DNA from: Dyadobacter flavalbus
GTDB taxonomy: Bacteria; Bacteroidota; Bacteroidia; Cytophagales; Spirosomataceae
Assembly (NCBI RefSeq): GCF_006149045.1
Contig: NZ_VBSN01000038.1
Location: 248,001 to 312,000, forward strand
Length of the DNA: 64,000 bases
Reading direction: 5' to 3'
Shown: piece by piece, positions 17,690-26,232 of the stretch
Position numbering within the stretch: the stretch's first letter is position 1
Layout of the letters: each line of letters begins with the position of its first letter
The notes under the pieces: generated by a model
Database searches by the model: none
What the model was told of the DNA's origin: nothing
Seen by the model: the letters and a program-made list of their open reading frames with translations, nothing else
Translations under genes and position numbers: made by a program

Positions 17690-18976
17690 CTATTTAACCA
17701 TGAACCGTTTGGTAATTGTTTCCTTGCTCGTTTTTACCTTGTAAAAATAAATGCCGCCGGAAAAATTGGATACATTCAGAAACGTGCCGTTTACCTGGTC
17801 CTCTGTCACTTTCTGACCTTTCTGGTTGTATACACTGACGGTGAACGGTTCGTAATCTGGCGTAAAAACATTGGCTGTAAGATAATCACTGACCGGGTTC
17901 GGGTAAAGTTCCACAATCATCTGATCAGTCGTAAGCCTGGAATATTCAACCAGTTTTGCCCTTCTCGGACTCAGTTCCAGAACCGCATGCATCCGTTCTT
18001 TCTGATCATTTGTAAATATGCTCATGCATGCATCCGGAGAATAATCCATGTAATTTTCGATCATATTCCGGGATGTAATGCCGTTGCAATCCGAAAAAAC
18101 AGGCGAACAGGAAAGGTCTGTCGTTTCATTCTTTGTGAAAGCCGTCGGCGTATCATCACAGTAATCCGTTCCGCAGGAAGTATCGCCCCAGGTATGGATC
18201 AGTCCGAGCCAGTGCCCTACTTCGTGCGTTGTAGTGCGGCCGAGATTGTAAATGGAACTCGTAATGGCTTCGGAGTTTCTGCCGAAATAATGGAAATCAA
18301 TGATCACTCCGTCGGTCTGCGCGTCTGTTTCATCCTCGGCTGTTCCCAGCCCGGCTGTTTTGTCCGTTATATCCGTCACCACAGGAAACTGCGAAGTTCC
18401 GAGATACCGGTCCGAAAGCCTGCAAACCCAGATGTTCAGGTAACGGTTTGTAAACCAGGAAGCAGAGATTTCGGCAAGTTCATCGGCATCGGACAACGGA
18501 CTGAACTGGGACTTTTCAGTATAAGTACGGACAATCGTAACCAGTTTGAACCGGATTTTGGTATCCACGGCCAGCGAGTCGGTATAATAGCCTTTGTAAC
18601 CGGATGTATTCCCGTAATCTTCATTCAGCACATCAATCTGGCTCTGGATCTGTTCAGCAGTGATATTGGCATTTCCGGAGCCTCCGATCCTGTTATTCTG
18701 CTGATCATGCACAACATGAACGACCACCGGAATGGTCACAATATCGTCTGCGGAAGTCCGGAGCGAGGAACGGTTCATGCGAATCCGTTCCCGGATCAGA
18801 TCTTCGGACCTGGATCTGGACTTTGCAAGTGCCGGGTTTCGGAGCATTTTCAGCGAATCCAGCTGTGTAGTGGCACACCGCTGCAATCCGGAATCTTTTT
18901 CCTGGGCCGCTGCCTGAGTGAAAAAATACATGATCAGGAAAAGCCCTGAAAAAAGTTTACTGCTCCGATTTTTCAT
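17690..18976 (-). CDS. Secreted M43-family zinc metalloprotease with T9SS sorting domain
   Basis: This is a pappalysin-like (M43) metalloprotease of 428 residues. The signal peptide is KLFSGLFLIMYFFTQAAAQ. The zinc motif HEVGHWLGLIH (His251, His255, His261, with Glu252) and the Met-turn NYMDYSPDACMS are intact. The C-terminal 75 residues, with LYPNPVSDYL and GGIYFYKVKTSKETITKRF, form a type A T9SS sorting domain, so it should be exported through the gliding/T9 system. I chose ATG 18974-18976, which overlaps the phoH 3' end by 20 nt, because the signal peptide begins there. Confidence 0.92.
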   Translation of the reverse strand: MKNRSSKLFSGLFLIMYFFTQAAAQEKDSGLQRCATTQLDSLKMLRNPALAKSRSRSEDLIRERIRMNRSSLRTSADDIVTIPVVVHVVHDQQNNRIGGSGNANITAEQIQSQIDVLNEDYGNTSGYKGYYTDSLAVDTKIRFKLVTIVRTYTEKSQFSPLSDADELAEISASWFTNRYLNIWVCRLSDRYLGTSQFPVVTDITDKTAGLGTAEDETDAQTDGVIIDFHYFGRNSEAITSSIYNLGRTTTHEVGHWLGLIHTWGDTSCGTDYCDDTPTAFTKNETTDLSCSPVFSDCNGITSRNMIENYMDYSPDACMSIFTNDQKERMHAVLELSPRRAKLVEYSRLTTDQMIVELYPNPVSDYLTANVFTPDYEPFTVSVYNQKGQKVTEDQVNGTFLNVSNFSGGIYFYKVKTSKETITKRFMVK

Positions 18977-19904
18977 ATGCTGCAAGTATATCCTTGACAA
19001 GGCGGTGTCTGACCACGTCGGAACCGTCCAGTTCCACAAAACTGATGCCCTTGATCCCTTTTAAAACATTCAGTGAATCGATCAGGCCGGATTTTAGATT
19101 TTTAGGCAAGTCGATCTGCGATTTATCACCGGTAATGATGGCTTTTGAACTCGGCCCCATCCGCGTCAGGAACATTTTCATCTGCATCGGCGTCGTGTTC
19201 TGCGCTTCGTCAAGCAGGATAAACGCATTGTTAAGCGTCCGTCCGCGCATGTAGGCAAGCGGCGCAATTTCAATGACGCGGCTTTCCAGATACAATTTCA
19301 GCTTTTCAGGCGCGATCATGTCATCCAGCGCATCATAGATCGGCCGTAGGTACGGATCGATCTTTTCCTTCAGATCGCCCGGCAAAAATCCGAGGTTCTC
19401 TCCTGCTTCCACGGCAGGGCGGGTAATAATGATTTTTTTGACTTCCTTATTTTTTAAGGCCCGTACGGCAATAGCCACGGCCGTGTACGTTTTTCCTGTT
19501 CCCGCCGGCCCGACTGCAAACACAAGGTCATATTTGGCAGCCTGTTCCACGAGTAATTTCTGGTTCGGCGTCTTGGCCTTTACGACAAGCCCTTTGTTGC
19601 CGTAAATAATGACATCGTCATCATCCTCACCGGTCTTGGTACTTGTTTTAGAAATTCCGTTCAGATATCCTTTTACATTATCGTTGGTCACTTTTCCATA
19701 TTTCTGATAATGTGCAAGCAGTGAATCCATTACATCTGTGATTCTGATAATTTCGGGAGCGGTTCCCTGAATGCGGATCTCGTTTCCGCGTGAAATGATT
19801 TTACTTTCCGGGAAAGCGGCGGCGACTTCCTTGATATTCGAATTGTGAATACCCAGAAAATCCACCATGGAAACGTCTTCGAGCGTTATGATTTTTTCCA
19901 GCAA
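18957..19904 (-). CDS. phoH: PhoH-like ATPase
   Basis: This is a PhoH/YbeZ family P-loop NTPase linked to RNA metabolism and ribosome maturation. The 315 residues have an N-terminal KH-like segment, Walker A GPAGTGKTYTA near residue 132, Walker B FILLDEAQNTTPMQMKMFLT and sensor GDKSQIDLP. The frame begins with TTG at 19902-19904 (LEKIITLEDVSMVDFLG). I keep it because this N-terminal strand belongs to the family; the first in-frame ATG is at 19868. It is divergent from dnaB across 246 bp of AT-rich DNA. Confidence 0.93.
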   Translation of the reverse strand: MLEKIITLEDVSMVDFLGIHNSNIKEVAAAFPESKIISRGNEIRIQGTAPEIIRITDVMDSLLAHYQKYGKVTNDNVKGYLNGISKTSTKTGEDDDDVIIYGNKGLVVKAKTPNQKLLVEQAAKYDLVFAVGPAGTGKTYTAVAIAVRALKNKEVKKIIITRPAVEAGENLGFLPGDLKEKIDPYLRPIYDALDDMIAPEKLKLYLESRVIEIAPLAYMRGRTLNNAFILLDEAQNTTPMQMKMFLTRMGPSSKAIITGDKSQIDLPKNLKSGLIDSLNVLKGIKGISFVELDGSDVVRHRLVKDILAAYEKSEQ

Positions 19905-20112
19905 ATGAATTAAAGTTTAGTGTTTGTCTATTTGTTCTAAAATTTAGTAATAATAACAACATTTATAAAACATAAAACGCGATTTTGCAATTATAATATC
20001 AAAATTCAATTGGAAAATTTAATATATTCTGATCAACTCTTTCATTATCAGATAAACACAAAAAACAACCTTTTTTGAAAATATTTATTTGATTCAAGTT
20101 AGCCGATCTTTC

Positions 20113-20143
20113 TTTTGTTCACGCGGTGCAATCATTAACTTTG
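20113..20143 (+). promoter_or_regulatory. Promoter of dnaB, predicted near-leaderless
   Basis: TAACTTTG at 20136-20143 matches TAnnTTTG exactly, and TTTTG at 20113-20117 lies 18 nt upstream as the -33 element. Transcription would start around 20149-20151, on or next to the dnaB ATG at 20151. Confidence 0.65.
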
Positions 20144-20150
20144 TCTTAAC

Positions 20151-21770
20151 ATGGAAAACGATAAAGCACCCAATAACTACTCAAGAGCAGGATCAAAGCA
20201 AGGTATTGCTGCCAAGAAGCCATACGGCACCCGTACACCAGCTATCGAACAGACTTTCAGTAAGTTACCCCCTCAGGCCATTGATCTGGAGGAAGCTGTT
20301 CTGGGTGCTTTAATGATCGAAAAAGACGCACTGACAGCCGTTGCCGACATTCTGCGGCCTGACAGCTTTTACAAAGAAGCACACGTCCGGATTTACACGG
20401 CGATCATTACGCTTTTTGCTGATTCCGAGCCTATTGATATGCTTACCGTTACTTCCAAGCTGCGCAGCACCGGCGAGCTGGAACTGATCGGCGGAGCGGC
20501 TTACATCATGGAGCTGACTTCCAAAGTGAACTCGGCGGCCAACATCGAATTCCATGCGCGTATCATTTCACAGGCTTTTATCAAACGTGAATTGATCAAG
20601 GTGGCTTCCGAGATCCAGCGCGACGCTTTTGAAGATACGACGGACGTGTTCAGGCTGCTGGACAAAACGGAACAGGCACTGTTTTCGATTTCGGAATCCA
20701 ATATCAAGAAAAATTATGCCGATATGGGCGCATTGATGCGTCAGGCACTGGCCGAGCTGGACCAGAAAAAGAACAATAAAGACGGACTGACCGGTGTTCC
20801 TTCCGGTTTCAGCGCGCTGGACAGGCTTACTTCCGGCTGGCAAAAAACGGAACTCATGATCCTGGCTGCACGGCCGGGTATGGGAAAAACGGCTTTTGTG
20901 GTTTCTTCTTTGCGGAATGCTGCGGTCGACTTTAATATGCCGGTAGCTATATTTTCCCTTGAAATGTCTTCTGTACAGCTTGTAAACAGGCTTATTTCAG
21001 CAGAAGCCGAAATTGACAGTGAAAAAATCAGGAAAGGAAGCCTTGCACCGCATGAATGGGAACAGCTTCACCACCGTATTCACCGGCTTACGAACGCACC
21101 GATTTTCATTGACGACACGCCGGCGCTTTCCGTTCTTGAACTGCGCGCCAAATGCCGCAGGCTGAAAGCACAGCATGATATACAGATGATCGTTATCGAT
21201 TATCTTCAGTTGATGACAGGCGATACGGGCGGCAAAGGGGCCGGGAACCGGGAGCAGGAAATTGCGATGATTTCGCGCTCGCTTAAAAACCTCGCCAAAG
21301 AGCTGGATGTTCCGGTGATTGCGCTGTCGCAGCTTAGCCGTGCCGTGGAAACACGCGGCGGCGAAAAACGTCCCCAGCTTTCTGATTTGCGTGAATCCGG
21401 TTCCATTGAGCAGGATGCCGATATGGTTATCTTCCTTTATCGCCCTGAATATTATGGCATTACAGAAGATGAATCCGGAAATTCGGTAGCCGGGATCGGT
21501 GAAGTCATTCTGGCCAAGAACCGCGCCGGGTCACTTGATACCATTCAGCTCCGGTTTATCGGAAAATATACCAAATTTGCCGATCTGGATTCACAGTTTA
21601 CACCGGCGCCTTTCTCTGTAGACCGGCCTTTACAAACAACCAATCCGATTGCATCTTTTGAAAGCCAGAGCAAGCCTGCACCGGCGGGCGGAGGCGGAAC
21701 TTTGAGAAGCCGTGCCAATGATCTGAGCAATTTCGATTACAAAGGCCCGGACAGTGAACCACCGTTCTGA
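20151..21770 (+). CDS. dnaB: Replicative DNA helicase DnaB
   Basis: This is the hexameric 5'-3' helicase at the replication fork. The 539-residue protein has the N-terminal domain (PQAIDLEEAVLGALMIEKDA), linker, and RecA-like domain with Walker A RPGMGKTAF near residue 243, Walker B MIVIDYLQLM, and ELDVPVIALSQLSR. No intein interrupts it. A low-complexity tail (PAPAGGGGTLRSR) ends the protein. The ATG follows a strong -7 box by only 7 nt. Confidence 0.97.
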   Translation: MENDKAPNNYSRAGSKQGIAAKKPYGTRTPAIEQTFSKLPPQAIDLEEAVLGALMIEKDALTAVADILRPDSFYKEAHVRIYTAIITLFADSEPIDMLTVTSKLRSTGELELIGGAAYIMELTSKVNSAANIEFHARIISQAFIKRELIKVASEIQRDAFEDTTDVFRLLDKTEQALFSISESNIKKNYADMGALMRQALAELDQKKNNKDGLTGVPSGFSALDRLTSGWQKTELMILAARPGMGKTAFVVSSLRNAAVDFNMPVAIFSLEMSSVQLVNRLISAEAEIDSEKIRKGSLAPHEWEQLHHRIHRLTNAPIFIDDTPALSVLELRAKCRRLKAQHDIQMIVIDYLQLMTGDTGGKGAGNREQEIAMISRSLKNLAKELDVPVIALSQLSRAVETRGGEKRPQLSDLRESGSIEQDADMVIFLYRPEYYGITEDESGNSVAGIGEVILAKNRAGSLDTIQLRFIGKYTKFADLDSQFTPAPFSVDRPLQTTNPIASFESQSKPAPAGGGGTLRSRANDLSNFDYKGPDSEPPF

Positions 21771-21902
21771 TATACGAATTTGTATAAGACAATTACCGTT
21801 TGAAAACTGAGACTAGCCGCTGGGCAACTACTCATCCTTTTCATGGTTCTGTTTTGAAATAATTCCTTCATATAGCAGTGTTGTTTATCAAACACATGCT
21901 GT

Positions 21903-23228
21903 ATGAACAAAAACGTTATACTTTTTACCCTCCTTTGTTTATTGTCCGGCTTGCTGATGCAATGCAGCCGGCATGAAAGTCTTCCGCCCGGTAATTCTGC
22001 TGCAACCAACAGCAATCCGCTTCAAATCAGCGGAAAAGATGCGGCTGAACTGGCCCGTAACTTCCTGAAAAAAGATAAAAATGAATACTTTGCTGGTAGT
22101 GAAAAGCTGCGATTAAAGGAAAGTCCGGAACAGTCCGTACCCAAACGGGTCAGGAACGTCAAAACGTTATATGATGATGCAGGCAATCCGCTGATGCATG
22201 TCATCCATTTTGAATCGGATCAAAGCCCGGAACATGGATTTGTGATCCTTGCGGCAGACAAGCGCATTGTTCCCGTTCTTGCCAAAAGCGACAGCGGAAC
22301 TTTCAGCCTGGAAGGAGAAAATCCCGGTCCGGGAATCTGGTTTGAACGCGTTAAAAAAGAAGTTACCGAAGGAACAAAAAGAATAAAAGCTCCGGAAAAG
22401 GGCATTGCCCTGATGTGGCAAAAACTGAACGAAAATTCACCCGATCTACTTTCGGAAACACCGGATTATGAACCGCCCGTTGATCCGTATTACTGTCCGC
22501 CGGATACTTATTACGACAGCGGACTGCTGATTACATCGATTTGGAGGCAGGATGAAGTTTACAACATGTATTGTCCAACAAGATCTTGTGGTAAATGTTC
22601 TTATGCATATGCAGGTTGCGGAGCAGTTGCAATAGCTCAAGTCTGGAATGCAAAGTGTAACCAGAAACCCAAAACTTACTCCATTGCGCCCGGACCTGTA
22701 TTAAACTATAATTTTCCATTAAAAGATGTAAGGTCAACAATTAGCTGCACTTCTGTTAACCCGAATGACATGCAGATTGCCAATATGATTCGGGTTGCGG
22801 GGATGTTTGCAGGATCTGACTATAATTTCCTAAACTGCAATACCATGACATGGAGGAAAGACATAAAAACTGCTTTCCAAGCAGCCGGGTACTCCAATCC
22901 GGGCACCAGAGTTGGTTTCAACAATTCAACAAATCAGGTTCGTTCGGAATTAATGAGTGGACATCCCGTTATTATGGACGGTACAAACACAGTCCTAGGT
23001 TTTGATAATTGGCATATTTGGGTCATCGCGGGCATTCAGGAGACGATTTTACACGGTGTGGTTGATCTAAATGGATCACCTACCTGCATGGCCTGGACGT
23101 ATAACATGTATTACCTCAATTGGGGCTGGGGAGGCAATGATAATGGCTGGTATGCAATGGGAAATTTTATTGGTGATAAAGTAAATTATGATACATCTTT
23201 AAACGTAACCCTTGGCATGCGGCCATGA
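21903..23228 (+). CDS. C10 family (streptopain-type) cysteine protease lipoprotein
   Basis: The 441-residue protein has a lipoprotein signal (LLSGLLMQC, Cys21) and a Spi/streptopain-like propeptide (GFVILAADKRIVPVLAKSDS, about residues 112-131). The papain-fold C10 domain has oxyanion Gln in TSIWRQDEVYNMYCP, catalytic Cys239 in YAGCGAVAIAQV, His371 in NWHIWVIAG and Asn406/Trp407 in LNWGWGG. All catalytic residues are present, so it should be an active, self-processing protease at the cell envelope. Its stop overlaps the next gene's start as ATGA. In streptococci and Bacteroides, C10 proteases are paired with small inhibitors, which the downstream lipoprotein may parallel. Confidence 0.92.
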   Translation: MNKNVILFTLLCLLSGLLMQCSRHESLPPGNSAATNSNPLQISGKDAAELARNFLKKDKNEYFAGSEKLRLKESPEQSVPKRVRNVKTLYDDAGNPLMHVIHFESDQSPEHGFVILAADKRIVPVLAKSDSGTFSLEGENPGPGIWFERVKKEVTEGTKRIKAPEKGIALMWQKLNENSPDLLSETPDYEPPVDPYYCPPDTYYDSGLLITSIWRQDEVYNMYCPTRSCGKCSYAYAGCGAVAIAQVWNAKCNQKPKTYSIAPGPVLNYNFPLKDVRSTISCTSVNPNDMQIANMIRVAGMFAGSDYNFLNCNTMTWRKDIKTAFQAAGYSNPGTRVGFNNSTNQVRSELMSGHPVIMDGTNTVLGFDNWHIWVIAGIQETILHGVVDLNGSPTCMAWTYNMYYLNWGWGGNDNGWYAMGNFIGDKVNYDTSLNVTLGMRP

Positions 23229-23704
23229 GTAATTATATGAAGCCATTTAAACATCTATATACGCGTTTTTTGGTTCTGAGTCTTTTGACTACTTCCTGCG
23301 AGTATCCATTTAACATTGTTATGCTTTCACAAACATGGGATGTCAAGCAAGAAGCAGAACGTCGTTATTATACCAAAAGCAAAACTTCCTTTTTCTTTGA
23401 TCGTGTAAATTATCAAACGCTGGAATTTAAAGGTGATACGATGATTCTGACGGTCAATGATAAAATAATGGATACCATTTATTTAAAAGACGATTATTGG
23501 CTGGGAAAACAGAAAAAGGGAATCAAGATCTTTAAAGGCATTTCCGCAACTACCAAGGAACATAAATCCATTCGCTGTACCGTAGAACATATTAAAGATA
23601 GAGGCTTGCAGCGACTGGTTACCAGTGAAATTATGACAGGTGATTACAATCCAGCTGCTGACACCGTTTGGACGTATTATGAGTTGCTTCCAAACCAGTT
23701 TTAA
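23225..23704 (+). CDS. Small lipoprotein coupled to C10 protease, copy 1 (candidate inhibitor)
   Basis: The 159-residue product has a signal peptide ending LLTTSC (Cys25), then a mature part rich in beta-strand patterns (SFFFDRVNYQTLEFKGDTM, MDTIYLKDDYWLG). I do not recognise the domain. Its ATG overlaps the protease stop (ATGA), implying coupled translation in fixed ratio. By analogy with C10 protease/inhibitor pairs (streptopain-Spi, Bacteroides Bfp-Bfi) it may be an inhibitor or chaperone of the protease; this is inference from position, size and envelope location. Residues 41-159 are identical to the downstream copy. Confidence 0.8.
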   Translation: MSNYMKPFKHLYTRFLVLSLLTTSCEYPFNIVMLSQTWDVKQEAERRYYTKSKTSFFFDRVNYQTLEFKGDTMILTVNDKIMDTIYLKDDYWLGKQKKGIKIFKGISATTKEHKSIRCTVEHIKDRGLQRLVTSEIMTGDYNPAADTVWTYYELLPNQF

Positions 23705-23825
23705 ACAGAGCCATTTGCCGCATTAAAAAAGGATCATTAACCAAGTATTTTTATCCTGAATGATAGGAATTTAAGAGTGACGGAAATCGAACTTTAAGAA
23801 GTAATACTCAGACAACTTTCCATTA

Positions 23826-24089
23826 CCCGTTATTATGGACGGTACAAACACAGTCCTAGGTTTTGATAACTGGCATATATGGGTCATAGCGGGCATTCAG
23901 GAAACCATTTTACACGGCGTTGTTGAGCTGAACGGAGCTCCTACATGTATGTCGTGGACCTATAACATGTATTACCTTAACTGGGGTTGGGAAGGCAATG
24001 ATAATGCATGGTATGCAACAGATAACTTTCTTGGAAAAGGAGTAAAATACGATACATCTTTAAACGTAACCTTGGGAATGCGACCATGA
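23826..24089 (+). pseudogene. 3' remnant of a C10 protease gene
   Basis: The segment is homologous to the last 84 codons of the upstream protease (from Met358). It keeps the equivalents of His371 and Asn406 but lacks the propeptide, oxyanion Gln and catalytic Cys, so it cannot be an active protease. It has an open frame from an internal ATG at 23835 to 24089, with about 11 substitutions including Gly410 to Glu in the NWGWGG motif. It arose with the 861-bp duplication. It still overlaps the second lipoprotein start by ATGA and may now serve only as a translated leader. Confidence 0.85.
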
Positions 24090-24565
24090 ACAAGAATATA
24101 AAAAAAAGCATGCTGAAAATCATGGCACTTTTTGCAATTAGCTTGCAATTGCTTTCATGCGGATACCCCTTTGATGAAGTGATGCTTGAACAAACATGGA
24201 ATATCAAGCAAGAAGCAGAACGTCGTTATTATACCAAAAGCAAAACTTCCTTTTTCTTTGATCGTGTAAATTATCAAACGCTGGAATTTAAAGGTGATAC
24301 GATGATTCTGACGGTAAATGATAAAATAATGGATACCATTTATCTAAAAGACGATTATTGGCTGGGAAAACAGAAAAAGGGAATCAAGATCTTTAAAGGC
24401 ATTTCCGCAACTACCAAGGAACATAAATCCATTCGCTGTACCGTAGAACATATTAAAGATAGAGGCTTGCAGCGACTGGTTACCAGTGAAATTATGACGG
24501 GTGATTACAATCCAGCTGCTGATACCGTTTGGACGTATTATGAGTTGCTTCCAAACCAGTTTTAA
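24086..24565 (+). CDS. Small lipoprotein, copy 2 (candidate inhibitor)
   Basis: The 159-residue paralogue of the 23225-23704 product has a better lipobox (LQLLSC, Cys25) and a different signal peptide. Residues 41-159 are identical to copy 1, and the four nucleotide differences there are all synonymous. It overlaps the protease remnant by ATGA as copy 1 overlaps the full protease. There is no strong promoter of its own visible in the 130-bp spacer, so it may depend on the protease transcript. Function unknown; see copy 1. Confidence 0.8.
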   Translation: MNKNIKKSMLKIMALFAISLQLLSCGYPFDEVMLEQTWNIKQEAERRYYTKSKTSFFFDRVNYQTLEFKGDTMILTVNDKIMDTIYLKDDYWLGKQKKGIKIFKGISATTKEHKSIRCTVEHIKDRGLQRLVTSEIMTGDYNPAADTVWTYYELLPNQF

Positions 24566-24710
24566 ACAGAGCTATTTGCAGCATAATTAAAGGATCATTA
24601 ATCAAGAATTTTATCCTAAATAATAGGAATTTAAGAGTGACGGAAATCGAAATTTAAGGAGTATTACTCAGACAACCTTCCATTATTGTGTGTTCGCCGG
24701 AAATGAAACT

Positions 24711-24749
24711 ATATAAAAAAACAACCCGGAATTGTTAAATCCGGGTTGT
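24711..24749 (-). terminator. Terminator of rlmD
   Basis: A 10-bp perfect stem (ACAACCCGGA / TCCGGGTTGT) with a 9-nt loop is followed on the minus strand by TTTTTTATAT. It lies 21 bp past the rlmD stop. It could also stop plus-strand transcription from the lipoprotein genes, but less well. Confidence 0.85.
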
Positions 24750-24770
24750 TGCTTTCTCATTGTATCTACC

Positions 24771-26171
24771 TTAATTTTTCCGGATCAATAAGGCCACGTT
24801 CTCGACATGATGAGTATTCGGGAACATATCCACCGGCTGGACTTTTGTGACTTCATAGTGCTCCGACATCAACGCCAGATCGCGCGCCTGGGTGGCGGTG
24901 TTGCAGCTGACGTAAACAATCTTCTGCGGTTCCGCTTTCAGGATCGTTTCCACAACCGGTACGTCCATTCCTGCACGCGGCGGATCGGTAATAATGACAT
25001 CCGGTTTGCCGTGCTGCGTCAGGAAATTTTCGTTCATAATCCAGCGCATATCACCCGAAAAAAATGACGTATTGCTTATGCCGTTCAATTCCGAGTTCCG
25101 GCGCGCATCTTCAACTGCTGCCTCTACATATTCAATCCCAATGACTTTTTTAGCTCTTCTTGCAACGAAATTGGCAATGGTCCCGGTTCCGGTATACAGG
25201 TCGTAAACGGATTCATTTCCTGTCAGTCCGGCATATTCCCTTGCCACACTGAACAACTGATATGCCTGTTCGGAATTGGTCTGGTAAAAAGATTTGGGCC
25301 CGACCAGAAAAGTCAGGTCTTCCATGGTTTCCCGGATAAACTTTTCTCCTGAATAATTGATCACTTCCTGATCCTGGTACGAATCGTTCCCCTTCAGGTT
25401 AACGATGTAATTCAGCGATGTAATTTCGGTATGCGTTTTTTTGAGGTATTCCATCACCATTTCAATCGCTTCGTCATGCTGCTCGCCGAATTGCACGATC
25501 ACCATTACATCACCCGTATTGGCCGTTCGCACAACCAGATTGCGCAAAGTGCCTTTGTTGAAGCGTACATCGTAATACGAAATGTGATGCAGTTCGCCGA
25601 AATGATGCAGCGAGTTCCGGATCGTATTGGATGGGTCCGGCTGCAGGTGGCAGTGATTTACCGTAAATATTTTATCAAATCTTTTGGGCACATGAAACCC
25701 GAGCGCATGTTTGGAATACACCTGTCCGGAATCCATCTGTTCCTTGGTGAGCCAGCGCCAGTTGGAAAAGGTAAATTCCAGCTTGTTCCGGTAATATTCC
25801 GTTTTCGGAGCTGCAATAATCTGATTTACAGGAACATTTCGGATTTTACCAATTCTTTCAAAATGATCGATAACCTGCTGACGTTTGAAATGCAGTTGGT
25901 GCTCGTAGGCAATATGCTGCCATTTGCAACCGCCGCACACATCATGGTGCAGACAGTACGGCTCGGTACGCAGATCGGATTTTTTATGGATTCTGGTTAC
26001 AATCGCTTCCTTTAACTTCTTTTTTGTTTTAATTACCTGAAGATCGACAATATCGCCCGGAGCCACGTTGCCTTCCACAAAAATTACGCCGTCTTCCGAT
26101 TTAAATATACATTTGCCTTCTGCCGCAAAATCGGTAATTTCAACGTATTCATACTGATTATTCTTAATCAT
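24771..26171 (-). CDS. rlmD: 23S rRNA (uracil-1939-C5)-methyltransferase RlmD family (TrmA/RumA class)
   Basis: This SAM-dependent enzyme makes m5U in 23S rRNA. The 466-residue protein has an N-terminal TRAM domain (FAAEGKCIFKSEDGVIFVEG), Fe-S cysteines (CLHHDVCGGCKWQH), SAM motif DLYTGTGTIANFV, DPPRAGMD and the nucleophile motif YVSCNTATQARDL. The ATG at 26169-26171 is used; the frame extends only to a TTG at 26210. RlmD and related RlmCD/RumA paralogues cannot be separated with certainty. It is divergent from the CHU_C surface protein gene. Confidence 0.9.
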   Translation of the reverse strand: MIKNNQYEYVEITDFAAEGKCIFKSEDGVIFVEGNVAPGDIVDLQVIKTKKKLKEAIVTRIHKKSDLRTEPYCLHHDVCGGCKWQHIAYEHQLHFKRQQVIDHFERIGKIRNVPVNQIIAAPKTEYYRNKLEFTFSNWRWLTKEQMDSGQVYSKHALGFHVPKRFDKIFTVNHCHLQPDPSNTIRNSLHHFGELHHISYYDVRFNKGTLRNLVVRTANTGDVMVIVQFGEQHDEAIEMVMEYLKKTHTEITSLNYIVNLKGNDSYQDQEVINYSGEKFIRETMEDLTFLVGPKSFYQTNSEQAYQLFSVAREYAGLTGNESVYDLYTGTGTIANFVARRAKKVIGIEYVEAAVEDARRNSELNGISNTSFFSGDMRWIMNENFLTQHGKPDVIITDPPRAGMDVPVVETILKAEPQKIVYVSCNTATQARDLALMSEHYEVTKVQPVDMFPNTHHVENVALLIRKN

Positions 26172-26232
26172 ATTCCTTTTTTTAAATTCTGATTCAACCT
26201 TATAGGACAAATTTTTACTGTTACATCAAGCC

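Larger units (their letters stand above)
22965..24685 (+). repeat. 861-bp tandem duplication (two copies)
   Basis: Copy 1 spans 22965-23825 and copy 2 spans 23826-24685. Each runs from CCCGTTATTATGGACGG in the protease gene through the small lipoprotein gene to TTCCATTA. The offset is exactly 861 bp from the protease segment to the lipoprotein stop, and one base is lost in the second 3' tail. Divergence is uneven: about 40 differences in the 255-bp protease segment, strong divergence over the signal peptide, but only 4 differences over the 3' 360 bp of the lipoprotein gene. Confidence 0.93.

Noticed and set aside
19905..20150. Replication origin next to dnaB
   Set aside because: AT-rich, but no cluster of DnaA boxes was seen and dnaA is not nearby.
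23835..24089. Independent 84-residue functional protein
   Set aside because: It is the 3' end of the neighbouring protease gene, duplicated, without catalytic Cys or signal peptide.
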